Both the position numbers and the translations under genes were made by a program. DNA of 51,571 nucleotides from positions 1 through 51,571 of the forward strand of contig JAGXLO010000003.1 of NCBI GenBank assembly GCA_018334695.1, read 5' to 3'. The notes under the pieces are model-generated. The model had not been told where the DNA came from and ran no database searches. It was given only the letters and a program-made list of their open reading frames with translations. Of the stretch, positions 18,283 to 27,449 are shown one piece after another. Each line of letters opens with the position of its first letter. The stretch's first letter is position 1. The DNA is from Candidatus Cloacimonadota bacterium (lineage in GTDB: Bacteria > Cloacimonadota > Cloacimonadia > JGIOTU-2).

Positions 18283-19386
18283 TTACCTTATCTTGATTGT
18301 TATGAGTCCAATAGCAGTTAAAAGCATAGTAACGATCCAAAAACGTATGACGATCTGACTTTCGGAATGATTTTTTAGTTCATAATGGTGGTGTAACGGA
18401 GCACAAAGATAAAATCTCTTTCCGGTACCGTACTTTTTTCTTGTATATTTAAAATAATAGCGCTGGAAAAGTGAAGAGAAAGATTCCATTACAAATACCA
18501 GACTAATAATAACAAAAAATATTTCTTCTTTAAGCAGTACCGCGATAACGGCAAGCAATCCTCCCATAGACAGGGCTCCCGTATCGCCCATAAATATTGA
18601 GGCGGGTTTAATATTATACCAGAGAAATCCAATTATAGCCCCAATCAAGGCTGAAATGAAAACTGCTAATTCACCGGCACTTTTAATAAATTCTAATTGC
18701 AGATAGTCAGCTATCACCGCATTACCCTTTAGATAAGCCATTACTCCCAAGCCAAAAGCTACAATAGCAATTGTCCCGGGTGCCAGACCATCCAGACCAT
18801 CGGTCAAATTTACCGAGTTGGAATAAAAAGTTATAAAAAGTGCTACAAAGGGAATAAAAAGCAACCCCATGGATATATAAAAATTTTTGAAGAATGGAAA
18901 TTGAATATGAGTAATATCAATTTTATCTGCGTAGCCAAAATATAGAGCAAAAGCTATAATCAAGCCCAAAATTATCTGCCCTATAATCTTATATTTTTCA
19001 ATCAGCCCATCCGGGAAATCTTTAATATTTTTTAAGTAATCGTCAAGAAATCCTAAACCTCCAAGCCATAGAGTCACAAGCCCACTTACAAGAATAAAAT
19101 TATTAGTTAGATCATTCCACAGCAAAACAGAAATGATTAGCGCCATACCAACAATTATGCCGCCCATTGTGGGAGTGCCACCTTTTCTTTTGTGCTCTTC
19201 GGGAAGAGACTCATTGATCTTTTCGGTAAACTGATTCTTTTTTAATTTTTTAATTATGTAGGGAGCAAATAAAAAAGTCAGAAATATAGATGTAATAAAA
19301 GCCCCAATGGCTCGAAACGAAATGTATTGAAAAATATTAAAAAATCCATGATATTCTACAAGCGGATAAAAAATATGATATAACAT
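18283..19386 (-). CDS. mraY: Phospho-N-acetylmuramoyl-pentapeptide transferase MraY
   Basis: Integral membrane enzyme that links UDP-MurNAc-pentapeptide to undecaprenyl phosphate, giving lipid I. The 367-residue protein has about ten membrane helices and all active-site motifs: KRKGGTPTMGG, FLDDYLK (Asp pair), the NLTDGLDGLAPG motif, MGDTGALSMGG and the cytoplasmic LHHHYEL histidines. Its start shares one base with the murF stop. Confidence 0.97.
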   Translation of the reverse strand: MLYHIFYPLVEYHGFFNIFQYISFRAIGAFITSIFLTFLFAPYIIKKLKKNQFTEKINESLPEEHKRKGGTPTMGGIIVGMALIISVLLWNDLTNNFILVSGLVTLWLGGLGFLDDYLKNIKDFPDGLIEKYKIIGQIILGLIIAFALYFGYADKIDITHIQFPFFKNFYISMGLLFIPFVALFITFYSNSVNLTDGLDGLAPGTIAIVAFGLGVMAYLKGNAVIADYLQLEFIKSAGELAVFISALIGAIIGFLWYNIKPASIFMGDTGALSMGGLLAVIAVLLKEEIFFVIISLVFVMESFSSLFQRYYFKYTRKKYGTGKRFYLCAPLHHHYELKNHSESQIVIRFWIVTMLLTAIGLITIKIR

Positions 19387-20726
19387 CAGTCAATCAACCT
19401 TTCCATAAGTTTTTCCAGCTCAATAAAGCGAGAACCTTTTAAAAGAATAGCAGAATTTTGAGGAAACTTAAACTCATCTTTTTCTGCAAGAATCTCTTCT
19501 ACTGAGTTATAATGTTCATCACCCTTAAAATATCGGGCTAAGTCTCCAACCGTAATCAATCTATCTAAATCAAGAGTTTTTATAAATTCGCCAATTTCTT
19601 TGTGTTTTTCAACTTCTTTCTCTCCCAGCTCCAGCATATCTCCCAGAATTGCAATAGTATGCTCATACCCAACTTGCTTTAGGTATTCAAGACTCGCTTT
19701 CATAGCTTTGGGATTGGCATTATAGCAATCTGCTATTATTTCCCAATTCTTCTCGTCATTATATTTTTTGTCAATTCGCAAATCCAATCCGGGCTCGATA
19801 TTTAGTCCCGCCTGTATTTGCTGTGAGTTAATGTTATGCAATTTACCAATAATAATAGCCGGGGTAGCATTGAAAACATTGGGTTCAAAGTCATTAAAAA
19901 TTTGATACTTCTCATTGTTCAGGTAAAAGGAGTAATTATCGTTTTCCAATTTTATTTCACTGATGATATAATCATTATCTTCTTTGAGGCCAAAACTTAA
20001 ATAATTTTCTTTTTTCTTCAAATCTTGAAAAAGAAACTCATCACCATCAAATATCTTTATGGCGTCCTCTTTAGCATTTTTAAAAATATCAATCTTTTCT
20101 CGATAAACTCCCCTGAGATTTTCCAGAAATTCTGTATGAACTTCTTCAATATTTGTGATAATCGAAATGTCTGGTTTTATTATATCAGTTAGCCAGGCAA
20201 TTTCACCAAAATGATTTGTAGCTAGTTCGATTACAGCGATTTCATGTTCATCCTTAAGCTCCTGCAAAGCATAAGGTAGACCCACAAGTGAGTTAAAATT
20301 TCCCTGATTTCTATAAGTATTTAATTCTTGTGATAAAACATTTGCTATGAATTCTTTTGTAAGAGTTTTTCCTACCGAGCCAGTAATCCCAATTGTTTTA
20401 AGATCAAATTTAGATTTGTAGTATTTTGCCAATTTCCCAAATGCTTGGACTGTATCTTCTACAAAAATCAGCCTGCTGGTATCTTTTATATTATTTGGTT
20501 TGTGATCTACCAGGGCAAACTTTGCGCCATTTTCAAAAGCAGATATTACAAATTTGTGTCCATTAACTTCATTACCAGGAATAGCGACAAAAAGTGAGTT
20601 TTTATTATTTTTTACAACATCCCTGCTATCATAAAATAACTGGTTAATATAAGCGGCAGAATCACCGCTGAATTCGCCATCAACAGCCTTTATAACTTCA
20701 TTTAGAGATATCTTTTTCATATACAT
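19386..20726 (-). CDS. murF: UDP-MurNAc-tripeptide--D-Ala-D-Ala ligase MurF
   Basis: Adds the D-Ala-D-Ala dipeptide in stem-peptide assembly. 446 residues with an N-terminal UDP-sugar domain (LFYDSRDV), ATP loop TGSVGKTLTKEFIANVL around 115, ELATNHFGEI, TNIEEVHTEFL and the MurF-type motif ADCYNANPKAMKASL. The latter and D-Ala-D-Ala ligase features argue against MurE. Two in-frame ATGs lie six bases apart (20726 and 20720) with no clear Shine-Dalgarno sequence. A TTGACT hexamer on the coding strand lies at 20754-20749. murE, normally just upstream, is absent; only 47 bases separate this gene from ftsI. Confidence 0.95.
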   Translation of the reverse strand: MYMKKISLNEVIKAVDGEFSGDSAAYINQLFYDSRDVVKNNKNSLFVAIPGNEVNGHKFVISAFENGAKFALVDHKPNNIKDTSRLIFVEDTVQAFGKLAKYYKSKFDLKTIGITGSVGKTLTKEFIANVLSQELNTYRNQGNFNSLVGLPYALQELKDEHEIAVIELATNHFGEIAWLTDIIKPDISIITNIEEVHTEFLENLRGVYREKIDIFKNAKEDAIKIFDGDEFLFQDLKKKENYLSFGLKEDNDYIISEIKLENDNYSFYLNNEKYQIFNDFEPNVFNATPAIIIGKLHNINSQQIQAGLNIEPGLDLRIDKKYNDEKNWEIIADCYNANPKAMKASLEYLKQVGYEHTIAILGDMLELGEKEVEKHKEIGEFIKTLDLDRLITVGDLARYFKGDEHYNSVEEILAEKDEFKFPQNSAILLKGSRFIELEKLMERLID

Positions 20727-20773
20727 AAATTTATTTTTGTAATTTTAGAGTCAAGATTATCAAAAAACATCTA

Positions 20774-22705
20774 TTACCTCGTTCTAACCAGCTGCACACT
20801 CGACTTATTTAAAATTGAAAAACCGGGTTTGGGATATTGTTCTTCTACATAACTTCCCTCTCCGGAAAAACAATATTTGATTCCTTTTTGTTCTAACAAT
20901 TCAACAGCTTTTGGGACTGGTAATCCTTTACAATCAGGCACAACCGTATATTCTGATTCTGCTAAATGAACCTTCTCTAATAAATTCGAACTGGGTAGAA
21001 CAGATAATTCCTGAACTGTTTTTTTAAAAACAGGGCAAGCAGCCAAACTGCCAAAGCGGTGTTCATGGTCTGGTTCGTCCATAAGAATAAGCATAGCTAT
21101 CTCAGGATTATCAGCTGGAAAGAAACCAGCAAACATGGCAACATACTTTCCTCTTTTCAGTTTTCCGTTTTCATATTTTTCCGAAGTACCCGTTTTTCCT
21201 GCTATTTTAAAGTAATCCATTTTTGCAGGTTTACCGTGCCCTTCTTCTACTACAGCCTGCAAAAAGGTATTTATCGTATCCAGATAAGTTGGAGAGGCTA
21301 TGTGTCTTAATACTGTGGATTCATTTCTCCTCTCAGTTTCACCCTTATAATTTGTAATTTTTTCAATAATTGACGGTTGCAAAAGTTTACCACCATTCGC
21401 AATAGCCGCATAAGCACAGACAAGCTGTACAGCGGTAGTGCTCATTTCCTGTCCAAAGGCTAATGAGTGTTTTGAAAACTCAGACCAGTGATTTGGTCTT
21501 CTCAATACTCCGGGACTTTCGTTTCCCAAAAGGATACCTGTTTTATAACCAAAGCCAAAATCCACTAATCTTTTATAAAGATAATTATCTGGAATTTTAT
21601 CCACCAAATAAGACATCCCCACATTACTGGAATGAACAATTATATCTTTAGTAGAAAGCTTCCCGAATTCTTCCACATCTGTAATCTCTCTGGAACCAAT
21701 CCTTCTAGTTTTACAATCGAATGTATCCTGGCTTACCACCTTACCTCGTTCCATTGCAAAAAGTGCTACAATCGGTTTTAAGGAGGAACCAGGCTCAAAA
21801 CGCCAGGATATGGGATAGATAGGCAGAGAATGTTGATAATTTATTGATTTTTCCTGCCAATTCTTCGAGATTCCTCTCATGGCTAATATTTCGCCATTAT
21901 CTACAGTTACAATAATTCCCATAGCATTTTCAGCATTAGATCTTTTTAGTCCCCACTCTAGATTATTTTCCAATATAGTTTGCACATGCGCATCAATTGT
22001 TAGGTATATCGACTTACCAGGTACTGGATTTTTTCTTTCTAATTGCGAAAAGTGCCTATTTTCTCCGGTTCCGTAACGAATTACTTCCAGCCAACCATCA
22101 TCACCTGTTAAAGTATCATCAAAATATTTTTCAATACCACTTTCTGCCCCATTTTCCGAACATAAACCTATTAAAGAAGCAGCTAATTCCTGTTTGGGAT
22201 AAACACGCTGTGATTCCTGAGGTAAACTATAAACTCCCTCCACACCAATGTTTTTAAGTTTCGTCAAAATTTCATCTTTTTCTTTTACCGTGATATCCTT
22301 TATTAGTTCAAAGCCATTCGGATTTTTATAATAAAACTTATTGATCCTCTCAAATATTATTTCACTTTTTCGGGATGCAGATCTGGCAACTATATCAGAG
22401 ATTTCTCTAAATTTTTCCTTTAAATGATAATTGGAGAGTGAATCTGAAAGTTGCTGCGAAAAAATTCCGGGATGAAACTCCAACTTAAAGATCTGCAGAT
22501 TACCAGCAAGAGCAATACCGTTCCTATCATAAATAAGCCCTCTTTCGGCAGGCAACAATTCTCTATTTTTTTTATAGCGATGGTATTTTCCATAAAGTGA
22601 ATATACATCCTTTATCTGGATGCTATACAAACGGTATACAATCAATCCAAAAATCAAAATAAGTACTATTTTAAACGTTAACATTCTACTTTTTTTGAAA
22701 TTCAT
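20774..22705 (-). CDS. ftsI: Septal transpeptidase FtsI/PBP with C-terminal PASTA domain
   Basis: Class B penicillin-binding protein (643 residues): short cytoplasmic start, one membrane helix (about 9-27), dimerisation domain, then the transpeptidase. The three active-site motifs are SSLK (in RFEPGSSLKPI), SSN (VHSSNVGMS) and KTGT (AGKTGTSEKY). After about residue 585 a PASTA domain follows (VPDCKGLPVPKAVELLEQKG). PASTA on FtsI is common in Gram-positive and several diderm anaerobes but absent from E. coli FtsI. It crosslinks septal peptidoglycan together with FtsW. Confidence 0.95.
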   Translation of the reverse strand: MNFKKSRMLTFKIVLILIFGLIVYRLYSIQIKDVYSLYGKYHRYKKNRELLPAERGLIYDRNGIALAGNLQIFKLEFHPGIFSQQLSDSLSNYHLKEKFREISDIVARSASRKSEIIFERINKFYYKNPNGFELIKDITVKEKDEILTKLKNIGVEGVYSLPQESQRVYPKQELAASLIGLCSENGAESGIEKYFDDTLTGDDGWLEVIRYGTGENRHFSQLERKNPVPGKSIYLTIDAHVQTILENNLEWGLKRSNAENAMGIIVTVDNGEILAMRGISKNWQEKSINYQHSLPIYPISWRFEPGSSLKPIVALFAMERGKVVSQDTFDCKTRRIGSREITDVEEFGKLSTKDIIVHSSNVGMSYLVDKIPDNYLYKRLVDFGFGYKTGILLGNESPGVLRRPNHWSEFSKHSLAFGQEMSTTAVQLVCAYAAIANGGKLLQPSIIEKITNYKGETERRNESTVLRHIASPTYLDTINTFLQAVVEEGHGKPAKMDYFKIAGKTGTSEKYENGKLKRGKYVAMFAGFFPADNPEIAMLILMDEPDHEHRFGSLAACPVFKKTVQELSVLPSSNLLEKVHLAESEYTVVPDCKGLPVPKAVELLEQKGIKYCFSGEGSYVEEQYPKPGFSILNKSSVQLVRTR

Positions 22706-22740
22706 GTCATACCATTAAAATTTGTATAAATAAAAGATTA

Positions 22741-23088
22741 CTAGTCAGCAGCTAGCACTTCAGGCGAGATGAAATTTTGAAAAGTATATTTGAAATCGTT
22801 ATGAGATACTTTGGTTTTACGAACACAAATTATATCCTTGGAATCAGGAAATTTCATACCCAGATTCATTTTGGCAAATTCAATTATTCGCTCATCGCGT
22901 GAGAGACGGCTGATACTATTATTAAGGTCGTTAATATGTTCATATAGCTCACTAATTCGCTTATTCTTTTTTTCAATTTTATCCTGAAGATGAAAATACG
23001 AGTATTTGGCAAAATAAGAAAACAATATTATGATGAAAGCTAAGATAATAATGTAAATTGAAAGAGGTATTTTTTTGCTTTCTTTCAT
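22741..23088 (-). CDS. ftsL: FtsL-like division protein
   Basis: Small bitopic protein (115 residues) with a membrane helix at about 8-28, a coiled coil rich in Lys, Glu and Leu (about 30-62), and a C-terminal part DERIIEFAKMNLGMKFPDSKDII matching the pattern shared by FtsL and FtsB proteins. The position between rsmH and ftsI is the standard one for ftsL. Sequence conservation in this family is always weak, so synteny carries much of the call. Confidence 0.85.
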   Translation of the reverse strand: MKESKKIPLSIYIIILAFIIILFSYFAKYSYFHLQDKIEKKNKRISELYEHINDLNNSISRLSRDERIIEFAKMNLGMKFPDSKDIICVRKTKVSHNDFKYTFQNFISPEVLAAD

Positions 23089-23089
23089 A

Positions 23090-24013
23090 TTAATACCTTT
23101 CTCCTGCTCTTAATTTAGCACTTCTGGAAGCAGGATTTTGAGCAATTTCCTCCTCTGAGGGGCGAAGTGGTTTTTTAGTTATTATTTCTAACTTTTTTTC
23201 CTTATCACAAATACAAAAAGGTGCTTTGGGAGGACAAACACACTCTTTATTCTGATAAACGAAGAAATTTTTCACAATCCTATCCTCGAGCGAGTGATAA
23301 GAAATAACTACAATTCTGCCTTTAGTATCCAGCACCTCTATAGATTCTTCCAAAGCTTTCTTGAGATTATCCAATTCTTGATTGACCTCTATACGTAACG
23401 CTTGAAAAATTCTTGATAGCGTTTTGTTTTTATTTTTAGTTGATATCACAGATTCAATCAGTTTTTTTAAATCGTGCGTAGTTTTAATCTCTTTCTCTTC
23501 TCTTGCTGCTAAAATCTTTTTCCAAATCCTTTTCCAGGCTCTGTCTTCACTATACTCTTTTAGTACTTTTGCCAGCATATCACTTTTGTAGTAGTTTACA
23601 ACTTTGAATGCAGTTAAATGTGAATTCTGATTCATGCGCATATCTAACTTTTCATTTTTTTTATAGCTAAATCCCCTACCATTACTTTGCAGTTGATGAG
23701 TTGACATACCCAAATCAAATAGAATACCATCAATTTTTGTAATTCGATTTAGAGCCAGAGCGGAGGTTAAATAAGAAAAATTTTTATTAATATAAGTAAT
23801 GTTATCAAAATGCTTGCAACGTTTTTTGGCTGCGTTTATTGCTTCTTCATCTCTGTCCATGGCGAAAATTTTAATATCGCTCTGCTCGTTACATAATTTG
23901 TTCAGATGTCCACCACCACCAGCAGTGGCATCTACATAAATACCACCCGGTTTAATATTTAGCAATTCAATTGACTTATCCAGCATAACCGGCTGATGGA
24001 ATCTGTTTTTCAT
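23090..24013 (-). CDS. rsmH: 16S rRNA (cytosine(1402)-N4)-methyltransferase RsmH
   Basis: SAM-dependent methyltransferase (307 residues) modifying the decoding centre of 16S rRNA. Motifs: HQPVMLDKSIELL, SAM loop VDATAGGGGHLNKLC, LFDLGMSTHQLQSNGRGFS, ALRIEVNQELDNL, ISYHSLEDRIVKNFF and the C-terminal RPSEEEIAQNPASRSAKLRAGER. Three cysteines in VCPPKAPFCIC suggest the usual small metal-knuckle-like insert. It overlaps the mraZ stop by four bases. Confidence 0.97.
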   Translation of the reverse strand: MKNRFHQPVMLDKSIELLNIKPGGIYVDATAGGGGHLNKLCNEQSDIKIFAMDRDEEAINAAKKRCKHFDNITYINKNFSYLTSALALNRITKIDGILFDLGMSTHQLQSNGRGFSYKKNEKLDMRMNQNSHLTAFKVVNYYKSDMLAKVLKEYSEDRAWKRIWKKILAAREEKEIKTTHDLKKLIESVISTKNKNKTLSRIFQALRIEVNQELDNLKKALEESIEVLDTKGRIVVISYHSLEDRIVKNFFVYQNKECVCPPKAPFCICDKEKKLEIITKKPLRPSEEEIAQNPASRSAKLRAGERY

Positions 24014-24447
24014 AATAAATTGATATTCTCCTCTATCATATCATCATAATCTTTATCGATCTGCTGCTTATATTCCTTAAATTTTTCCGGATTCCACATA
24101 GAGAAAAAATTGCCCTCTCCCAAAAAAATTACCTTCTTATTAACCTTGACAATATTGAGTAAAAAATTGGGAATTAAGATTCGTCCTGGTCCTTCTAGCT
24201 CAATTACTGTGGCATATAGTCTAAGTCGTCTCAGCATCTCCTTTTGAGTGTTGGAGCCGTTGCTCAATTTCTGTTGCAATTCTTTCCAGTTGTCGAATGG
24301 ATAAATATAAAGAGTGTTCATTTTTCCCCGTACTAAAGTAACTCTATTTTTGGCGGCAGTAGCGAATTGTTTTCTAAAATCTTGCGGAATGCTCACCCTG
24401 CGATTTGAGAGTGAATTCTCAAATGTTCCTAAAAATGCTCCTGACAT
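24010..24447 (-). CDS. mraZ: Transcriptional regulator MraZ
   Basis: First gene of the dcw cluster. The 145-residue protein has two AbrB-like swapped-hairpin halves, each with the DxxxR-type signature: RVSIPQDFRKQF near 17-28 and LEGPGRILIPNFLL near 95-108. MraZ binds short direct repeats upstream of its own gene and controls the division operon; matching repeats are visible here at 24492-24521. GAGGGAG lies seven bases before the ATG. Confidence 0.95.
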   Translation of the reverse strand: MSGAFLGTFENSLSNRRVSIPQDFRKQFATAAKNRVTLVRGKMNTLYIYPFDNWKELQQKLSNGSNTQKEMLRRLRLYATVIELEGPGRILIPNFLLNIVKVNKKVIFLGEGNFFSMWNPEKFKEYKQQIDKDYDDMIEENINLL

Positions 24448-24491
24448 TGTTAACTCCCTCGTCGATTTATTTTAACAGGTAATGAATAATT

Positions 24492-24521
24492 TTGACACTT
24501 AATGACATTTAGTAACATTTA
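24492..24521 (-). promoter_or_regulatory. Probable MraZ operator: three 10-bp direct repeats
   Basis: On the coding strand of mraZ, three head-to-tail units with exact 10-base spacing read TAAATGTTAC, TAAATGTCAT and TAAGTGTCAA. They share TAARTGT and resemble the AAAGTG-type repeats with short spacers that MraZ binds in mollicutes. They end 45 bases before the mraZ ATG and sit just downstream of a TTGACA hexamer, covering the -10 zone. Autoregulation by the operon's own first product is inferred. Confidence 0.7.
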
Positions 24522-24530
24522 AGATTGTTC

Positions 24531-24536
24531 TGTCAA
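24531..24536 (-). promoter_or_regulatory. Candidate -35 element for the dcw operon
   Basis: A perfect TTGACA on the minus strand. At 17 bases spacing the -10 window reads ACTAAA, a weak match, and lies inside the MraZ repeats. It is the only good promoter hexamer in front of mraZ. Confidence 0.4.
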
Positions 24537-24617
24537 TTTTTTTCTTAACAAAATTTGACTTATTTTTAAATAATTTAATTTTTGAACCTATGTTCATTAA
24601 ATTATTGGGTAGGCATT

Positions 24618-25256
24618 ATGAAAATAACTATCATTTATGATAATACAAGTTACCAAAAAAACCTGAAAAAGGACTGGGGTTTTTCTGCTCTAATTGAGTA
24701 TCACAACAAAAATATTCTCTTTGATACGGGTACAAATGGAGAGATCCTTTTGGCCAACATGAAAAAACTTAATATTGATCCTCAAAAAATCGAACAGGTC
24801 TTTATATCGCACTATCACTATGATCATACCGGAGGATTGTCTGCTTTTCTTAACAAAAACAGAAATATTGAAATTTTAGCTCCACCAAGTTTCAGGGGAA
24901 TTCACAATGATGTTGTTGTAAAATATTACGATTCACCTCAGGAAATCTCTGATGATATTTATACAACCGGTGAAATCGCAGGTATCGAACAATCATTATG
25001 CCTTAAGAATAAAAAAGGAATAGTAATTATCGTAGGTTGCTCTCACCCGGGAATTGAAAAAATAATAAAAGTGGCTTCTCAATTTGGAAAACCGTATGCC
25101 CTTATTGGTGGCTTTCACGGATTCAATGATTATCCTATACTCAAAGATTTAGAAATAATTTCAGCAATTCACTGTACACAACATATCAAAGAAATAAAGC
25201 AAAATTATCCGGACAAATATGTTGAAGGCGGAGCCGGAAAAATTTACACACTATAA
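24618..25256 (+). CDS. MBL-fold metallo-hydrolase
   Basis: Metallo-beta-lactamase fold protein of 212 residues. The metal site is clear: SHYHYDHTGGL (HxHxDH), then the VGCSHPG histidine and the GGFHG histidine near the C-terminus. This is the compact type seen in COG1237 (often called 7,8-dihydropterin-6-yl-methyl-4-aminobenzene-phosphate synthase-like), here without its longer lid. The substrate is unknown. The frame is open earlier, but MKITIIYDNTSYQ at 24618 is the natural start with GGGTAGG upstream. It is the first plus-strand gene, diverging from mraZ, and heads a likely four-gene run. Confidence 0.85.
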   Translation: MKITIIYDNTSYQKNLKKDWGFSALIEYHNKNILFDTGTNGEILLANMKKLNIDPQKIEQVFISHYHYDHTGGLSAFLNKNRNIEILAPPSFRGIHNDVVVKYYDSPQEISDDIYTTGEIAGIEQSLCLKNKKGIVIIVGCSHPGIEKIIKVASQFGKPYALIGGFHGFNDYPILKDLEIISAIHCTQHIKEIKQNYPDKYVEGGAGKIYTL

Positions 25257-25276
25257 AAACTATTTAAGGAGAGTAC

Positions 25277-25729
25277 ATGAAACGTATCTTAGTAGCAATC
25301 GATTTATTAGAAGCAACTAACAGAGTAATTAAATATACAAAAAATCTGGCAAAAAAATATGATTCAAAAGTTTGCCTGGTACATTCTGAAAGTATAAATA
25401 CTTACGTAGGTGCTACAGAACCGGAATATTATGAGTCAGTATCCATTGAAATTATGCAGGCTCATAAAAAAATGATAAAAACTCATATGCAAAAATTAGA
25501 AGCTGAACTTCAATCTGAAAGCATCGACTGCAAAAGTGTAATTATGGAAGGACCTACAGTAAACAATATTCTGGAAGAAATTGAAAATTTTGAACCTGAT
25601 CTTCTAATACTTGGGTCACATAAACATGGCAAATTTTATCATCTGATTTTTGGCACCATTCACGACAGCTTATTAAATAAAACAGATATTCCGCTGCTTT
25701 TGATACCACCCAAGAACGAAGAAGAATAA
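25277..25729 (+). CDS. Universal stress protein (UspA family)
   Basis: Single-domain Usp of 150 residues starting KRILVAIDLLEATNRVIKYT. The nucleotide loop near the C-terminus reads LGSHKHGKFYHLIFGTIHDSLL. Compared with the ATP-binding signature G-2x-G-9x-G(S/T), one glycine is replaced by Lys, but the later GT is kept, so ATP binding is plausible but not certain. AAGGAG precedes the ATG, 20 bases after the MBL gene. Confidence 0.92.
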   Translation: MKRILVAIDLLEATNRVIKYTKNLAKKYDSKVCLVHSESINTYVGATEPEYYESVSIEIMQAHKKMIKTHMQKLEAELQSESIDCKSVIMEGPTVNNILEEIENFEPDLLILGSHKHGKFYHLIFGTIHDSLLNKTDIPLLLIPPKNEEE

Positions 25730-25812
25730 ACTTCGAGAAAATTATTGTCACCTGTAAAAATTAACTTATCATTTTTATACTATGAAAATAAAAAAATATA
25801 CTACGGGGTTAA

Positions 25813-26445
25813 ATGGCAAAAATTGAACCGTTTGAAAAGTATGCAGACCGCTATGAACAATGGTTTGTAGACCACCTGGCTGTTTATGTTAGTGAGGTGA
25901 ATGTTTTAAGAGAACTAATTCCAAAAGGTCTGGATGGAATTGAAATTGGTATGGGCAGTGGACTTTTTTCTAATCCTTTAGATATAAATGAAGGACTAGA
26001 ACCTTCACCTAAAATGAGAGAAATGGCAGAAGCCCGCGGCCTTAAAGCCATAGATTCTACAGCGGAAAATTTACCGTTGGCTGATAAAAGTTATGATTTT
26101 GCCTTAATGGTAACAACTATCTGCTTCTTGGACGATATCGATAAGAGCTTCCGGGAAGTAAAAAGAATAATAAAAGACGATGGCTTTTTCTTGATCGGTT
26201 TTGTCGATAAAGACAGCAACCTGGGCAAAAAATATCTGGAGTTCAAAGAGCAAAACGTCTTCTACAAAATTGCCAACTTTTATTCCGCCACTGAAGTAAA
26301 AAATATTTTGGACAGAAACGGATTTAAAGTAACCAACACTTTGCAAACTGTGTTTGGTGAGCTTAAGCGAGTAAAACAAATTCAGAGCTTCAAACAGGGA
26401 CACGGATTTGGTGGTTTTGTAGCTATGAAAGCAATAAAAAAATAA
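25813..26445 (+). CDS. Class I SAM-dependent methyltransferase
   Basis: A 210-residue methyltransferase of the Methyltransf_11 type. Motif I is IEIGMGSGLFSNPL (about 42-55), the acidic end of strand 2 is GLEPSPKM, and motif IV is FALMVTTICFLDDIDKS. The usual GxGxG is GMGSG. The substrate cannot be told; the fold is shared by small-molecule, quinone and metal-related enzymes. It lies in the run between a stress protein and an Fe-S carrier ATPase. Confidence 0.88.
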   Translation: MAKIEPFEKYADRYEQWFVDHLAVYVSEVNVLRELIPKGLDGIEIGMGSGLFSNPLDINEGLEPSPKMREMAEARGLKAIDSTAENLPLADKSYDFALMVTTICFLDDIDKSFREVKRIIKDDGFFLIGFVDKDSNLGKKYLEFKEQNVFYKIANFYSATEVKNILDRNGFKVTNTLQTVFGELKRVKQIQSFKQGHGFGGFVAMKAIKK

Positions 26446-26461
26446 TAAATAGGAGATATAT

Positions 26462-27289
26462 ATGAATAAGAATCAGCAGGAAGATGCAAAAAAAGAACGA
26501 AACAAGTATCTAAAAGAGAACCTGGCAAAAATCCATAATAAGATAATTATTTTAAGCGGAAAAGGCGGTGTGGGAAAGAGCACCGTAGCAGTTAATGTAG
26601 CTTTCGATCTTGCCAAAAAAGGAAAAAAAGTGGGTATCCTGGATGTAGATATTCACGGACCTTCCACTGCGAAACTATTAGGCATAGAAGGACAGGTTCT
26701 AAAAAGTAATAAAAAAGGTGATATTGAACCTATCAAAGTTACCGAAAATCTCTATGCCATCACTATTGCTACTATGTTAAAATCACCTGATGATCCTATT
26801 ATCTGGCGCGGACCCCTAAAAATGGGAGCTATTAAACAATTTATGGGAGAACTTCGCTGGCCCGAACTGGACTATTTAATAGTCGATTCCCCACCTGGTA
26901 CTGGTGATGAACCTTTATCCGTAGTCCAAATACTGGGAGATGTGGACGGCTCATTAATCGTAACAACTCCACAAGATCTTGCTCTACTTGATGCCAGAAA
27001 AACTATCAACTTCTCAAATAAAATGAATGTAGATGTGCTGGGAATTGTTGAAAATATGACAACCTTTAAGTGCCCGCACTGTGGTAAACCAATAGATATT
27101 TTTAAAGGAACTGGCGTAAACAAGGCAGCTAAGGATTTCAATTTGGATATATTGGGCAAAATACCTGTGGATCCTAATATTTCAAGCACTGGTGACAAAG
27201 GCAAATCCTACTTTCTGGAAAATGCTGAGCAAGACTCCTCTAAGGAATTTGCAAAAATCACAAAAGCGATTAGGAAGAAATTGGGCTAA
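26462..27289 (+). CDS. mrp: Mrp/NBP35-family Fe-S cluster carrier ATPase
   Basis: ParA-like P-loop ATPase (275 residues) that carries Fe-S clusters to target proteins. Deviant Walker A SGKGGVGKST (about 33-42), DVDIHGPSTAKLLG, the Walker B-like YLIVDSPPGTGDE, and the cluster-binding CPHCGKP (CxxC) near 200 are all present. No N-terminal DUF59 or extra ferredoxin part. It fits a cell rich in FeS enzymes such as the operon at 29899-35688. It is followed by a hairpin terminator at 27304. Confidence 0.95.
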   Translation: MNKNQQEDAKKERNKYLKENLAKIHNKIIILSGKGGVGKSTVAVNVAFDLAKKGKKVGILDVDIHGPSTAKLLGIEGQVLKSNKKGDIEPIKVTENLYAITIATMLKSPDDPIIWRGPLKMGAIKQFMGELRWPELDYLIVDSPPGTGDEPLSVVQILGDVDGSLIVTTPQDLALLDARKTINFSNKMNVDVLGIVENMTTFKCPHCGKPIDIFKGTGVNKAAKDFNLDILGKIPVDPNISSTGDKGKSYFLENAEQDSSKEFAKITKAIRKKLG

Positions 27290-27303
27290 ATAAATATTAA
27301 CAT

Positions 27304-27345
27304 AAAGGCGAGAATTCTGAAACATTGGTTCTCGCCTTTTTTTAT
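27304..27345 (+). terminator. Factor-independent terminator after mrp
   Basis: AGGCGAGAA pairs exactly with TTCTCGCCT around a loop of about 14 bases, followed by a T run. It ends the MBL-Usp-methyltransferase-Mrp run. Confidence 0.9.
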
Positions 27346-27385
27346 TTTAAAACAACAACTCTAAATTTACAAAAAATCAATTATC

Positions 27386-27391
27386 TTGACT
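27386..27391 (+). promoter_or_regulatory. Candidate -35 hexamer for the Cache lipoprotein gene
   Basis: TTGACT just downstream of the mrp terminator and 68 bases before the chosen TTG start. No good -10 box is seen at 16-18 bases. Confidence 0.3.
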
Positions 27392-27449
27392 CAATCTACT
27401 TCGCAATATTTTTTTTAGGTACGAAAAAACAGTATTTCATAATACTAAA

